Origin: Gammaproteobacteria bacterium
GTDB taxonomy: Bacteria > Pseudomonadota > Gammaproteobacteria > Pseudomonadales > Azotimanducaceae
DNA length: 64,000 nucleotides
Direction: 5' to 3'
Assembly: GCA_021773565.1 (NCBI GenBank)
Contig: JAJFJZ010000009.1
Coordinates: forward strand, 1 to 64,000
This document shows, in pieces, positions 18,043 through 27,217 of this stretch (the first letter of the stretch is position 1; each line of letters begins with the position of its first letter). The position numbers and the translations under genes were made by a program. A model generated the notes under the pieces. It ran no database searches, was not told the DNA's origin, and worked only from the letters and a program-made list of their open reading frames with translations.

Positions 18043-19490
18043 TCGTCGTCGTCCTCTTCGTCGTCAGCACTGGATTCGTTGGGGATGAACTTGAGACGGG
18101 CATCCGTAGTAATGAAAATTCCTCTCTTGTCCACTTCCTTGTTCAAGACCTCAATATCGTCCAGGACATCTTCAGTTTTTAATCCGTACTGGCGGTGATG
18201 GTCCTGCAACGACATCAATCCGCCGCCAATTGCTGCAAGTGCTGCATCGGTTTCTTTCTTCGGTTCCAACATGACTTTGCGTGGTGGTGTCCAGGTGAAC
18301 CTAGCAGTGTCCGTTCTGAATCCAGCCAAGTTCGCAGCTTCCAAAAACCAACCCCCAACAACATTACAAAACTGTGGAATCATCAGGTGGTGACGCCATT
18401 GGCCGATGTTTTGGTCCATTTGGATGTCACCCATCTTGCCGCTGGAATAGTTAACATCAGACAAAATGCCGGTCAGTGCTGCATAGGTGATTCCAAAACC
18501 GGCAGCGATTCTGTGCAAATACATACGCATCACCTGGTCATGGCCATCTACTTTTGGTGGAGATGAAAATTTCACATCTCCGCCACCGGGCAGTGATGCC
18601 ACCATGCCCGGCTCCATTACTTCTGGAAGGGGTACGGCGTCAGCCACTCCGCTTGCGGTACCGTTCGTTGCAAACGCCAGAAAGCAATTTGCTAACTTCT
18701 GGCGAAACAACAACGCGTCTTCATAATCGTCCAGGTCGCGTAAGGTGATCATTACCGATGCACCCCATGGCATACCTCTAAACTGCCCTGGTCGATCTTT
18801 TCGGAACATGAGTGAAACGTTCCTGGCGTCCTCTGGCTTGGATACCATCGACGTGGACAGAACATCACCCGGGTGTTCACCAAACAACCAATAATTGGCA
18901 ACACCGCCAGCCTGGTTAAATTCCACGCCGTTGAGAACCACGTTTCCGCCTGGCAGCTTCATGGTTTTTGTGTGGTCCAGGTAATCGCCTTCCAACACCT
19001 GGACTTTAAGCGGTATACCGTTTCCACTTTTTTGCGGTCTGCGAATTACCAGCGCGTCACCACCTTCAACGGTTGAACCGAGACCCAGAGCTTGCAGGCC
19101 GCCCAGGTTATGGCATCCATCGAAGTCACAAGCGGTGCTTTCAGACCAGGTTTTCCATTCGTCCGCTAGTCTTTTGGGACCCAGCAGTTCGCCGCCGATA
19201 CCACGGCCAACAGCGTTACTCACTACAGCTTGCTTCGCTCGAGCAGCCCAGGGGTTATTTCTAACCAGGTCGCGGTAACGCAGCCTCACTACATTCAAGG
19301 ATCTGGAAACTTCAGTACCGGCACTGGTACTACCAACGCCACCCCAGCCATCTGTTCTGCGCCCCATGGCTGCAGCGTCGTAATTTCGTTGGCTCTCCAA
19401 ATAGGACAATGCCAGGCGTGCGCGTAATCGGTTTAAACCACGAGCCGGTGAAACCGTCGCGATGGCTTTATCCAGGGCATTCACTAACAC
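18039..19490 (-). CDS. Portal protein, lambda gpB family
   Basis: A 483-residue portal of the lambda type: a basic N-terminus with RSLNVVRLRYRDLVRNNPWA (about 63-82), a central wing/stem, and an acidic tail ending in DDEEDDDE. Twelve copies would form the DNA channel at one capsid vertex. Position between gpW and the protease-capsid gene is canonical. It overlaps the gpW-like gene by 7 bases. Confidence 0.9.
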   Translation of the reverse strand: MLVNALDKAIATVSPARGLNRLRARLALSYLESQRNYDAAAMGRRTDGWGGVGSTSAGTEVSRSLNVVRLRYRDLVRNNPWAARAKQAVVSNAVGRGIGGELLGPKRLADEWKTWSESTACDFDGCHNLGGLQALGLGSTVEGGDALVIRRPQKSGNGIPLKVQVLEGDYLDHTKTMKLPGGNVVLNGVEFNQAGGVANYWLFGEHPGDVLSTSMVSKPEDARNVSLMFRKDRPGQFRGMPWGASVMITLRDLDDYEDALLFRQKLANCFLAFATNGTASGVADAVPLPEVMEPGMVASLPGGGDVKFSSPPKVDGHDQVMRMYLHRIAAGFGITYAALTGILSDVNYSSGKMGDIQMDQNIGQWRHHLMIPQFCNVVGGWFLEAANLAGFRTDTARFTWTPPRKVMLEPKKETDAALAAIGGGLMSLQDHHRQYGLKTEDVLDDIEVLNKEVDKRGIFITTDARLKFIPNESSADDEEDDDE

Positions 19491-19690
19491 AGACCCTTGC
19501 TGAATCCGAGCTTTTGAAAGACAGCCCCGTTTTTTACATCCTGATTCAGGAAAGTTGTGATCTGGTTCTTCACCCTCAGAAGATCATCCAACGATCGATA
19601 GGTGATGTCAGCGCCATTGATATTCACGCGCAGAACGCCACTGACGATCGCCTGGTTGATGTTATCTAAATCGGTCTGAGTAAAGCTCAT
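19484..19690 (-). CDS. gpW-like head-tail joining protein
   Basis: A 68-residue protein with the small alpha/beta gpW fold suggested by its pattern (FTQTDLDNINQAIVSG... VNINGADITYRSLDDLL). It lies between terminase and portal exactly as lambda W does. It overlaps terminase by 4 bases. gpW binds the portal and prepares the head for the tail. Confidence 0.82.
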   Translation of the reverse strand: MSFTQTDLDNINQAIVSGVLRVNINGADITYRSLDDLLRVKNQITTFLNQDVKNGAVFQKLGFSKGLC

Positions 19691-21735
19691 TTGCTCAAAT
19701 ACCCTCTATGCCTATCCAAGTAACTTGGTTTTTTGGATTGTTCTTTCGGTTCTGTGATTGGCTTTATAGGGCCAGTCGTTACCCAGGGAGGGGGATTCGA
19801 CCAATCAATTTGTTCTGCATTAAGTGCAACGCAAGCCGCCTTGTTGTATGAGAGCAAATCAAATGCTTCGTTAGGCGAATTGTCCGGATTCTCCCATCCT
19901 TTTTGAGTCCTGATTTCTGCAGTCAACTCATTAAAATAGTTGGGACATTTGTCGATAATCCATCTGGGAAGATGGACAAAACCAGGACCCGGCTCCATTC
20001 GTGCAAGATCACCTACCACGCCATCTTTGAACGTGTTGGTATTGATCAAATACACAGGGACATCACCCTTGCTGCCTGCGAATCTATCTTTTCTGTCCTG
20101 GGAATCTGGCCACGTCTCAATAAAACGTTTTGCATTCTTCCGGCCAGTACCTTTGAGCAATCTGAAACGTTGTCCCAACATCTCATCACGCATGAAGCGC
20201 CAGAATTCAAGCGCTTTCTCTGTGACCCCCGCCTTACCTCCGGAGTCACATAACGCGACCATGACACCAAAATTTTCGTATCGCTTACAGACCAGGGCTT
20301 CGACTAAAACTTTCCAGTCTTCCATATAGGCAGCGGGATCGAGGGCAGCGGTTCTATTTCCTTCCGGTCTTTTGCTTGATGTGATTTCAAAGCGGTCAAT
20401 TAACCATCGTTCCTGACCCACACCCCAACCCCAAACCTCACACACAAATCGATGAGCCTGTACGTCTGCGCCGCCTGTGAGGTACTTCACACCGTCAGGC
20501 ACTGTTCCGTACTTCCAGTCCTCTAAGCGGTCAATCAACTGCTCAGGCGTTCTACGGTTGCGAATATGTTCTGGTAAGTACGCGCCACCTGCGTCACTGG
20601 TCGTTGCCAGCCGCATGGGGGACTCATCACCAGTCCGAACGTAAGTGAGAACACTTTGAAAATAATTGGTAAGTATGCCGTTCCATGTTTGATATGAAGC
20701 AGCTGCTCCACCAAGCCAACCGGACCAAATTTTAGTGCGGATTCTCTTGCCCTTTACCACACCCTTAACAATTTTTTGGCCTTCGTGCACCCAAAGACCA
20801 GCTTCGTTCATTGCTCGTTTTTCTTTGGGCTCATGCACTCTGCCGCAGGAACGGCAAGTTATTCTCGAGTATTCATCCGCCAGGGTTTGAATGTCTTCGC
20901 TGACTACCAGTTTTTTTAGCTCATCAAACTCAGGCAGGCCAAATATTCGAAAACCTGGTGTTGCCTCAAACGGCGCGTTGCAGCCCATGCATGGCCAGTA
21001 CCATCGACCACGAGTGCCGTTGTTGTAGATCGACAGTATCCCGCGCGCCGGTGGCGCTTCATGTGGTGTTTTTGGGTTCCATTTGGCATCCAGGTAGTCA
21101 GAACCAACAGAACTTTCGGCTAAACACTTACCACGACTCATGTACGTTTGGATGCGCTTAAACGTCAGATCCCAAAGCGGCCCTTCTCCATCAACATTGT
21201 CCCTATTCTCAGGACGGTCATAGTCCGTAATAAAAACATAGCGGAATGTCTTACCTGATAGCTGAGTCACTGAGGGCCAACCCAGTTTCACAAACATCCC
21301 GGACCGAAACCACTTGTCAAATGTATTGTCGTCTCTGGGGCGCTGGCTCAATCGCTGGGAAAGTGCCGGGCTGTAACGAATAGCTTTATCAAAATCGCCG
21401 CGGCTAAAATCCCTCGCGGCCTCTTTGCTCATTTGAACAACCAGAGTGTCACCAGGCGCACAGGTAATAATGTAGGTCAAACTGCCAAGGATTAATCCGA
21501 ATGTCTTACTCGACCGTTGAGGCCCAACAAAAGCAATTCCCTGATATTCCCGACCTGCCAGCACGTTCAGAGGCTCAACCATCATTGGTGCTGCAGTCGG
21601 GTCCCATACACCCTTGTCATTGGATAACTGTTTTGCAGCTTCCGATGGCATTGTGCGAGTGGGTGGTAGCAGTCTTTCGACTGCCGAATTAGTTACTTCA
21701 GCCGGTGTCAGCAACGGCGCTTCGGAAAATGCCAT
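19687..21735 (-). CDS. terL: Terminase large subunit, GpA family
   Basis: A 682-residue DNA-packaging motor of the lambda GpA type. The ATPase P-loop is GPQRSSKT (about 71-78), and an acidic Walker B strand FITDYD is near 167-172. A zinc-ribbon-like pair of CxxC motifs (CMGC and CRSC) lies around residues 250-305, typical of GpA. The C-terminal part holds the RNase H-like nuclease (Asp in CDSGG, near 500). The family and gpW/portal partners point to cos-type packaging. It overlaps the small subunit gene. Confidence 0.93.
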   Translation of the reverse strand: MAFSEAPLLTPAEVTNSAVERLLPPTRTMPSEAAKQLSNDKGVWDPTAAPMMVEPLNVLAGREYQGIAFVGPQRSSKTFGLILGSLTYIITCAPGDTLVVQMSKEAARDFSRGDFDKAIRYSPALSQRLSQRPRDDNTFDKWFRSGMFVKLGWPSVTQLSGKTFRYVFITDYDRPENRDNVDGEGPLWDLTFKRIQTYMSRGKCLAESSVGSDYLDAKWNPKTPHEAPPARGILSIYNNGTRGRWYWPCMGCNAPFEATPGFRIFGLPEFDELKKLVVSEDIQTLADEYSRITCRSCGRVHEPKEKRAMNEAGLWVHEGQKIVKGVVKGKRIRTKIWSGWLGGAAASYQTWNGILTNYFQSVLTYVRTGDESPMRLATTSDAGGAYLPEHIRNRRTPEQLIDRLEDWKYGTVPDGVKYLTGGADVQAHRFVCEVWGWGVGQERWLIDRFEITSSKRPEGNRTAALDPAAYMEDWKVLVEALVCKRYENFGVMVALCDSGGKAGVTEKALEFWRFMRDEMLGQRFRLLKGTGRKNAKRFIETWPDSQDRKDRFAGSKGDVPVYLINTNTFKDGVVGDLARMEPGPGFVHLPRWIIDKCPNYFNELTAEIRTQKGWENPDNSPNEAFDLLSYNKAACVALNAEQIDWSNPPPWVTTGPIKPITEPKEQSKKPSYLDRHRGYLSK

Positions 21736-22195
21736 TCGCTATGTCCTTGTGAAGTTTTGTTCTTAGGTCGTCCAGGAGCGTTTCTACATATCCTAATTGA
21801 TCCGAGTCCACGCCGTGCCGCTCTAACTGGTCAGGCAAGGTATCCAGGAACTGGCTCACGCCTGCAAAGATTCCTGTTATCTCTCGCTCAACCTCAAACC
21901 TGGTTAACAGCTCCCCAGACTCATGACCAAGTTTCAGTTTTTCCAACTCCGCCTGGTAGTGCGCCTTTCGAGCAAAGGGCGTCATATTCGCTGGCTCTTC
22001 ACTACCGCTAAGCGCGATAACGACATCTTTGAGAGCAAATACCGGGTGACCTTTAATCTTGTCTGCTGGCTCAACGCCTGCTACATCCAGCCTTTTCTTA
22101 GCAGTCTCGCGCGCCATGCCCCATGCCTGAGAAACAGCAGAAAGTGAGAGCAGTAGCCCCTTACTTAATCGTTGGGCTGGCATAGTTGCTGCCAT
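21698..22195 (-). CDS. Terminase small subunit-like protein, DUF1441 type
   Basis: A 165-residue protein directly upstream of terL, overlapping it by 38 bases. The N-terminus has a helix-turn-helix (SAVSQAWGMARETAKKRL, about 18-35), like the DNA-binding part of Nu1-type small subunits. The rest is helical. It would recognise the packaging site. The cos site itself could not be located. Confidence 0.75.
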   Translation of the reverse strand: MAATMPAQRLSKGLLLSLSAVSQAWGMARETAKKRLDVAGVEPADKIKGHPVFALKDVVIALSGSEEPANMTPFARKAHYQAELEKLKLGHESGELLTRFEVEREITGIFAGVSQFLDTLPDQLERHGVDSDQLGYVETLLDDLRTKLHKDIANGIFRSAVADTG

Positions 22196-22201
22196 AACTC
22201 A

Positions 22202-22561
22202 TCACGCCGGATTCTGGCTGATGGTCCACAAAAGCTTTGTGTCTGTATCCCTGTCACCGTATACAACGCCATGGGGCAATGACGGGGTTTTGAACACGAA
22301 TTTGACCAACCGTTTTATCGGACCAACAATCAGCGGGGTAAGGTCCTCAACAAGATCACCAGGCGTAAGTTTGATGATTCCCGGAACATAGACCAGTCCG
22401 TCCTCATCTGCAGTACGGGTAATCAAAAGCAGGCCGCCGATATCAACCGAAATAGATTCGAGATCATCCCAGTCGTCGGTCAAAAGGGATCCTTGTTCGT
22501 ACACCTTCGCTGTGAGTACGTTGTTTGAGCCCTTTATGAAAGTGTCTAACTCAAATGACAT
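22202..22561 (-). CDS. Hypothetical phage protein, beta-rich
   Basis: A 119-residue protein of unknown function. It begins FELDTFIKGSNNVLTAKVYEQG and alternates strands, resembling small virion or tail-fibre-associated domains. It belongs to a tightly packed group (22202-26097) between the endolysin and terminase genes. Its stop and the next start abut. Confidence 0.55.
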   Translation of the reverse strand: MSFELDTFIKGSNNVLTAKVYEQGSLLTDDWDDLESISVDIGGLLLITRTADEDGLVYVPGIIKLTPGDLVEDLTPLIVGPIKRLVKFVFKTPSLPHGVVYGDRDTDTKLLWTISQNPA

Positions 22562-23031
22562 TAGCTGGCGTTAAAGAATCCGGTTGCCGGGACGTTGGCG
22601 TTAATGTCACTGCCATCCGGGGTGATCGCAAAGTCATGCAAGGTCAACGGGATAAGGTCAGCATCCGTTCCGCCCGTAGTATCCGGGTCGTAACAAACGA
22701 CCAAATCGGTCCAGGCATCACCAGCGGCAACCGCGGTCCACGCAGAATCTGGGATATCGAGATTAACTTCGTCGGCGCCATCATCCGGCGCATAAGCAGC
22801 TAATTCAGAATCGCTCAGAACTATCCTGGCGTAGTTGGTGTTGGTAACCTCCGCTGTATTGGCGTCCGCCAAAATCGCTGCAAGATCGTCCAGGTCTTTC
22901 AACACCGCATCTGTAGCGGTAGTGTTAATTGCTACGATGACAATTGCCGAATTGGCTGGATCATTGTTATCAACGCGACTGTAAAACTCTACAACGCGAC
23001 CCAATGCTCTATTGAAAACTAGATCCCCCAT
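22561..23031 (-). CDS. Hypothetical phage protein
   Basis: A 156-residue acidic protein rich in Asp and Ala. It lacks recognised motifs. It overlaps the genes on both sides by one base, showing it is translated as part of the block that includes the large LamG/repeat protein. A virion role is possible. Confidence 0.55.
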   Translation of the reverse strand: MGDLVFNRALGRVVEFYSRVDNNDPANSAIVIVAINTTATDAVLKDLDDLAAILADANTAEVTNTNYARIVLSDSELAAYAPDDGADEVNLDIPDSAWTAVAAGDAWTDLVVCYDPDTTGGTDADLIPLTLHDFAITPDGSDINANVPATGFFNAS

Positions 23032-23261
23032 TACGCTGCCTCACTCTTAAAGAATTTTTGGGCTGCATTGGGGCGATCTGTGATGTTGTAAGCCTTATCA
23101 CCTTCGACCGTATGCAGAATGAATTGACCCTTCACAACTGAAAGCCAGCCATTGGCTATTCCTTTTTCGAGCACCGACCATGAAGGGTTCCATTTCGGGT
23201 TTAGCCGTTCGATCTTCACCAGCGATTCGCCAGATTCGCTGTTTATCTTTTTAAATCGCAT
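23031..23261 (-). CDS. Hypothetical small phage protein
   Basis: A 76-residue basic protein. It starts MRFKKINSESGESLVKIERL and is directly downstream of the large repeat protein. No family recognised. It could be an assembly partner of the repeat protein, given the 4-base gap between them. Confidence 0.5.
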   Translation of the reverse strand: MRFKKINSESGESLVKIERLNPKWNPSWSVLEKGIANGWLSVVKGQFILHTVEGDKAYNITDRPNAAQKFFKSEAA

Positions 23262-23265
23262 AGAA

Positions 23266-25884
23266 TTACTCCATTTTTATCGACCGCGAAGCGGTAGTTT
23301 TGCCTAATGATTTAGATAGCGCTGCCTTGTGCAGATCGCGCGAACCGGTTGGTTTTGTCATTCCGGGTTTTTCCCCAGTCATTGCGCGGCGTAACAGTCC
23401 TAAAATTTCTGATGCTGTTTCAAAGCTTGTCGCTGCCGATAGCGCTTTCATCTTGTTGAGGCCAAACGCGAATCCCGCGTTGAGCTCAGATACTTTCACC
23501 AGCGTTACAGTTCGCCCTGAGCTAAGACCGTTTGGCGTTTCGGTTTCGACAACCTGGCTTATGCCCAGGGTTTTTTCCGCTGTCACTAATCGGGCTGCGT
23601 CGAGCTCGGCTACAATGCCAATCTCGGCCGTCCTTAGTTTTTCAATAGCCGCCGCCTGGTCAAGCTCTGCCGCCTGTAGAATTGGCATCGACTTCAGTGC
23701 CAGCAATATCCCCGCGATTTGAATCTCGGAAACCTGTCCGATCGACGTATTCTTTTCTCTGTTGATCAAACTGGCCAGGTCAATCTCACTAACCACACCC
23801 AGGCCAAACAACTTTTCTCGACCAAAGCTTAGAGCGATTGCGATTTCGGACACTTCACCCAGGCTCATAGATTTCATTGCGACCATGGCCGCAGAGATGG
23901 TATCAATCTCGGACACCCCGCCAATACTAAGGCCTTTACTTGATGCAAAACTATTCGCCAGGTTCGTCTCCACAACCTGTGATATCGCTTTGGTGGTTAA
24001 GGTTCCAATCTGTCGCGCCAAATCCAGCTCTGTGACCAGGCCAATCAAATAGTGCTTATCCTTAGAAAGCGGAGCGCCTTGGTTGAGCTCTGACACCACA
24101 CCCAGCTCAACAAGCCGTTCAGGCGTAAGAGTTCCGGACAACTCGGTTTCACTTGTCGCAGCGATACTGCGAATTTTCTCGACGCCAACTGGGTTAGAGC
24201 TATCTGTTTCAGTAATGCCTGAAAACAACAAGCTCTTTAATTTAGTCAGCGCCAAAGGCGCGTCCAGCTCTTGGGCCACGCTGATGAGAGCAGAAATATT
24301 AGATGTCAGTGTTCGAGCCAAATCAGTTTCACCAACAAGCCCCAACTGGAGCAGCTTTTCCGAACTCAAAGAACCAGCTGTATCTGATTCGCTCGGAGCT
24401 GTAATACCTGCGCTCTTACCGGAAATGAACGCGGTCGCTGAATCGGCTTCAACCGCTGGATCAATTGTTCGTGAATACCCTGGGTTTAGCGACCCAGATA
24501 AATCGATCTCAGCTGTATCATTAAATCCCAGGGCTTTTTGTTTGCCTAAGAGTTGAGCAACATCTAACTCTATTGGCGCTACCAGCCCTTTTTCTTTCGA
24601 CTTACTTAACGATAGTACAGCCTCAATCTCCGCGGCCGCGTTTAAGGCCAACGTTTTTAAGCTGCTTATAGTGTCGGGCGCCTCTATCGAAAACACCAAA
24701 GCCAAAGACTTTGTTTTCAAAGATCCAAATGAGCCAGCTATATTGTTTTCGCTCGCCACACCCAACTCAACATCAATTGATGAGCTGCCGGACTCGGGCG
24801 TACCTGCCGTTGCGAATGTATCTGGCGCATATTGGTTGTTTCTTTCAGCGAGATACCATTCTTCAGTCAGCTCAACATTTGTTATTAGCTTAACTTCCGC
24901 AAGATACCCGTTTGTGTAATTGCTTGGGTCGCCCCTTGCTCCTAATGTTATTCTGCCATTAGTAGCATCGTCGTTTGTGCCAGCACCCCACCCGCCAAGA
25001 TGTGCGTTAGCGGCGTCGTTCATTATGTCCACGCCGTTCAAATAGAACTGCGCTTCGGTGCTTGTGCCATTACTGGATGTCCAATCGTCATTAGTAAACA
25101 TGACGTGGTTCCAAGCCTGATGATCTGCGTAGTCAGTCTCGTTGCTGAAGTTGTTCGCTGAACCAGCTTCACCAGAGGATATTAGACAAATTCGCGCGTG
25201 CTTATTGTGGTTCGTGATCATCAGGTTTTCTGATTCATCAGCATTTTGTATGGCTACAATATGCTGAAAATCAGCCGTGCTTTGATAATTAAACCAAGCC
25301 GATAAACTCCACGCTTGCGTATCAGTGAAATCTACATCAGTCGCAGCAGCATACGAATATTCGTCAGTGCCATTATACGTTATTGCATCGCTTCCCCAGG
25401 GCGTCTTGTTGGTGGATTCATCAGGCGCGTTGACCTGTGTTATTGCTTCCCCCCCTGTTGAATTAATTACACCGTCGTGTGATACAAAATCGTAATCGCT
25501 CCAAACCGCATTTCGCCCGTATGTGTTTGTTACTGCAGGCTGTGATTCTGCGGCTTTTTTGTACCAAATATAAATATCTGTGTCTGTGTTGTAGGCGACA
25601 GTCGGAACCTTTACCCAAACAGTGCACTTTCGGCTTCCGGCAGTCGCATTAGTAATAAAATGTTGTATTTCGCAAGCGAGCTGGGTAACTCCATCTGCGT
25701 CCGATGAAAACCGGATATCCCCACCACCGTTCAAGGCAGAATTACTGCCAGCGTCCACTATCTCCGCATTCAGATGGTCCAGTGTTATAAGAAAAGGGAA
25801 GTTTGTAAGATTGGCAGCACCAGGTACTTTGGTGTTGTCTATTGTTATCTTTTGCTTACGCCCCCAACCATCGGGAAAGGCCAT
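23266..25884 (-). CDS. DUF2341/LamG lectin-like protein with about 22 tandem 20-residue repeats
   Basis: An 872-residue protein. The N-terminus (about 1-135) resembles DUF2341, and residues about 155-365 form a concanavalin/LamG-like sandwich. From about 375 to 815 the sequence is a tandem array of about 22 units, nearly all exactly 20 residues long, with the pattern VSEIDLAxxLxxxKxxxLGx; two units have one extra residue. The periodic Glu and the hydrophobic spacing suggest a solenoid or fibrous stalk. Similar E-T/I-D repeats occur in other phage virion proteins. Likely a tail-side fibre or a capsid-surface protein. It lies between lysis and terminase genes, away from the tail operon. Confidence 0.75.
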   Translation of the reverse strand: MAFPDGWGRKQKITIDNTKVPGAANLTNFPFLITLDHLNAEIVDAGSNSALNGGGDIRFSSDADGVTQLACEIQHFITNATAGSRKCTVWVKVPTVAYNTDTDIYIWYKKAAESQPAVTNTYGRNAVWSDYDFVSHDGVINSTGGEAITQVNAPDESTNKTPWGSDAITYNGTDEYSYAAATDVDFTDTQAWSLSAWFNYQSTADFQHIVAIQNADESENLMITNHNKHARICLISSGEAGSANNFSNETDYADHQAWNHVMFTNDDWTSSNGTSTEAQFYLNGVDIMNDAANAHLGGWGAGTNDDATNGRITLGARGDPSNYTNGYLAEVKLITNVELTEEWYLAERNNQYAPDTFATAGTPESGSSSIDVELGVASENNIAGSFGSLKTKSLALVFSIEAPDTISSLKTLALNAAAEIEAVLSLSKSKEKGLVAPIELDVAQLLGKQKALGFNDTAEIDLSGSLNPGYSRTIDPAVEADSATAFISGKSAGITAPSESDTAGSLSSEKLLQLGLVGETDLARTLTSNISALISVAQELDAPLALTKLKSLLFSGITETDSSNPVGVEKIRSIAATSETELSGTLTPERLVELGVVSELNQGAPLSKDKHYLIGLVTELDLARQIGTLTTKAISQVVETNLANSFASSKGLSIGGVSEIDTISAAMVAMKSMSLGEVSEIAIALSFGREKLFGLGVVSEIDLASLINREKNTSIGQVSEIQIAGILLALKSMPILQAAELDQAAAIEKLRTAEIGIVAELDAARLVTAEKTLGISQVVETETPNGLSSGRTVTLVKVSELNAGFAFGLNKMKALSAATSFETASEILGLLRRAMTGEKPGMTKPTGSRDLHKAALSKSLGKTTASRSIKME

Positions 25885-25887
25885 TTA

Positions 25888-26097
25888 CTAAAGCCCGAAA
25901 ATGGCTCTCAGGTTAGCAATATGTGCATCACGCAATGCAACAATCTCATCCTTTCTATCTTGAGTAACTGATGCATGCAGATTAGAAGCGGTGTTAACAA
26001 ATACCGTTGCTTGTGACTCCATATTAGCCGCCTGACGGGTAAGCTCTTCAAACAAGGACAAGTCGTCTCGTTCTTTTCGTGCTTGTGTAAAACTCAT
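25888..26097 (-). CDS. Hypothetical small helical phage protein
   Basis: A 69-residue, wholly helical and charged protein between the endolysin and repeat-protein genes, sharing one base with the endolysin stop. It is rich in Ala, Glu and Arg and may form a short coiled coil. It could be a trimerisation or chaperone partner of the repeat protein, but nothing shows this directly. Confidence 0.5.
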   Translation of the reverse strand: MSFTQARKERDDLSLFEELTRQAANMESQATVFVNTASNLHASVTQDRKDEIVALRDAHIANLRAIFGL

Positions 26098-26594
26098 TAT
26101 CCGAAGCTCCTAGTCAAATACGCATTCCAATTGTTGATATAATCTTCGACCTTGCCCGCGCCACTAGCCGTGTTGTAGTACGTTTTCCAATATGCTGCCA
26201 TGCCTTCGAGATCTCCAGGCTCTGGTAATGCGTCTGGAACTCTTCGGTAATGGATCCTGCACATGGCTGTAGCGTATCTAAGGTTGTAAGCCAGGCACGA
26301 AACGTGTGGTTTTGACGAAGCGACGTTACAGGTCTGCAGGATGTACTCTGCGTACTCAGGGCGTGTGTTGAAATAGTTGTCCCAGATATCCGCATGCGTT
26401 CCGACTTCCATCTGGTAGAAGCCCACTGCATCGTCGTAGGGGTTATCGTCACCATCCAATTGAACCAGGTGCGTAAGGTTCGACTCCTGGATTGCAGTGC
26501 CCAAAAGTAATTCTTCTGCACTTGGTGAATACAGGCCGATATCTTTTAACGTTGGAACAATAATCAGCTCTCGGAACTGACTAACATTAATCAT
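26097..26594 (-). CDS. Lysozyme-like endolysin (lytic transglycosylase fold)
   Basis: A 165-residue protein. The lysozyme-type catalytic Glu is in TAIQESNL (about residue 36), followed by a GFYQMEVGTH motif (about 56-65) like the GxxQ motif of Slt-type transglycosylases. It has no signal peptide, so release depends on a holin. It overlaps the membrane protein upstream by 4 bases. Peptidoglycan cleavage at cell lysis is inferred from fold and position. Confidence 0.78.
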   Translation of the reverse strand: MINVSQFRELIIVPTLKDIGLYSPSAEELLLGTAIQESNLTHLVQLDGDDNPYDDAVGFYQMEVGTHADIWDNYFNTRPEYAEYILQTCNVASSKPHVSCLAYNLRYATAMCRIHYRRVPDALPEPGDLEGMAAYWKTYYNTASGAGKVEDYINNWNAYLTRSFG

Positions 26595-27031
26595 TTTGCC
26601 AGGTCAGCGCAGCTCAATGCTGGATAATTACGGTTCCAGGTCCTAGTAAATAGCGACCTCGCATCGCTAACTCGGCTGGCATAATCGTTCCTGATAGCGG
26701 ATCCAACGGCTAATCCGCACATGATTTTGGTTTGTTGGAATATGTTCTGCCCTAGATTCTGCTCGTACATCTCTCCAACCTGCTTCGTTACTTCTGCCAC
26801 CGCGGCTGTATTACCCTCAATAGCTCTTGAATTGCCACCAACCGTTGACAGCAATCTTGAGAAATCTGCCTTACTTGCATATTCACCGGCAGTAGCGGGA
26901 CCGACTGTTATCCACCCATTGATAATTCCTGCGGTAAGCACAGAGAGTATTAGTGCGCTAAGTCCTGTTAAACCCGTTGCGGTTTTGTTCTCGCTGAACA
27001 CGGCTTTAATCTGGGCCGGTGAAACATCCAT
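26591..27031 (-). CDS. Holin-like membrane protein
   Basis: A 146-residue protein with one clear membrane helix (about 18-42, GLTGLSALILSVLTAGIINGWI). A soluble C-terminal part with several Cys follows. The start at 27031 is set by AAGGA six bases upstream; a TTG two codons earlier is also in frame. It is the first gene after the terminator at 27059-27083 and overlaps the endolysin. Position suggests a holin or lysis regulator; the long soluble tail is unusual for a holin, so an inner-membrane spanin-like part is an alternative. Confidence 0.55.
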   Translation of the reverse strand: MDVSPAQIKAVFSENKTATGLTGLSALILSVLTAGIINGWITVGPATAGEYASKADFSRLLSTVGGNSRAIEGNTAAVAEVTKQVGEMYEQNLGQNIFQQTKIMCGLAVGSAIRNDYASRVSDARSLFTRTWNRNYPALSCADLAK

Positions 27032-27058
27032 AAGCAATCCTTATCAAATTCCAGGCAC

Positions 27059-27083
27059 AAAAAAGCCCGCGACATGCGCAGGC
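27059..27083 (-). terminator. Rho-independent terminator upstream of the lysis/late operon (tR'-like)
   Basis: On the minus strand a 7-bp stem, GCCTGCG/CGCGGGC with loop CATGT, is followed by six T residues. It lies 28 bases before the first lysis gene, so the late genes would be silent unless polymerase reads through. This is the layout of Q-controlled late operons. A weak candidate promoter, TTGATT-17-TACCCT, lies just upstream on the minus strand (about 27123-27095). Confidence 0.75.
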
Positions 27084-27217
27084 TCTATGGGCAAATAGGG
27101 TAGATTGCCGGAAAGATTAAATCAAAAGGATCCATCTGTCTACACCCCTTATCCATAGGGGGTGACTCAGGTGTGATTACACTCTATTGTTGATTACTTC
27201 ATCATACGGAGTTCCCG

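Noticed and set aside
23266-25884. DNA tandem repeat or recent duplication
   Set aside because: Repetition is at the protein level only; the units differ strongly in DNA sequence.
26114-26521. 135-codon minus-strand ORF within the endolysin region
   Set aside because: It is an alternate frame of the endolysin gene, whose own frame has the catalytic Glu and GFYQ motif.
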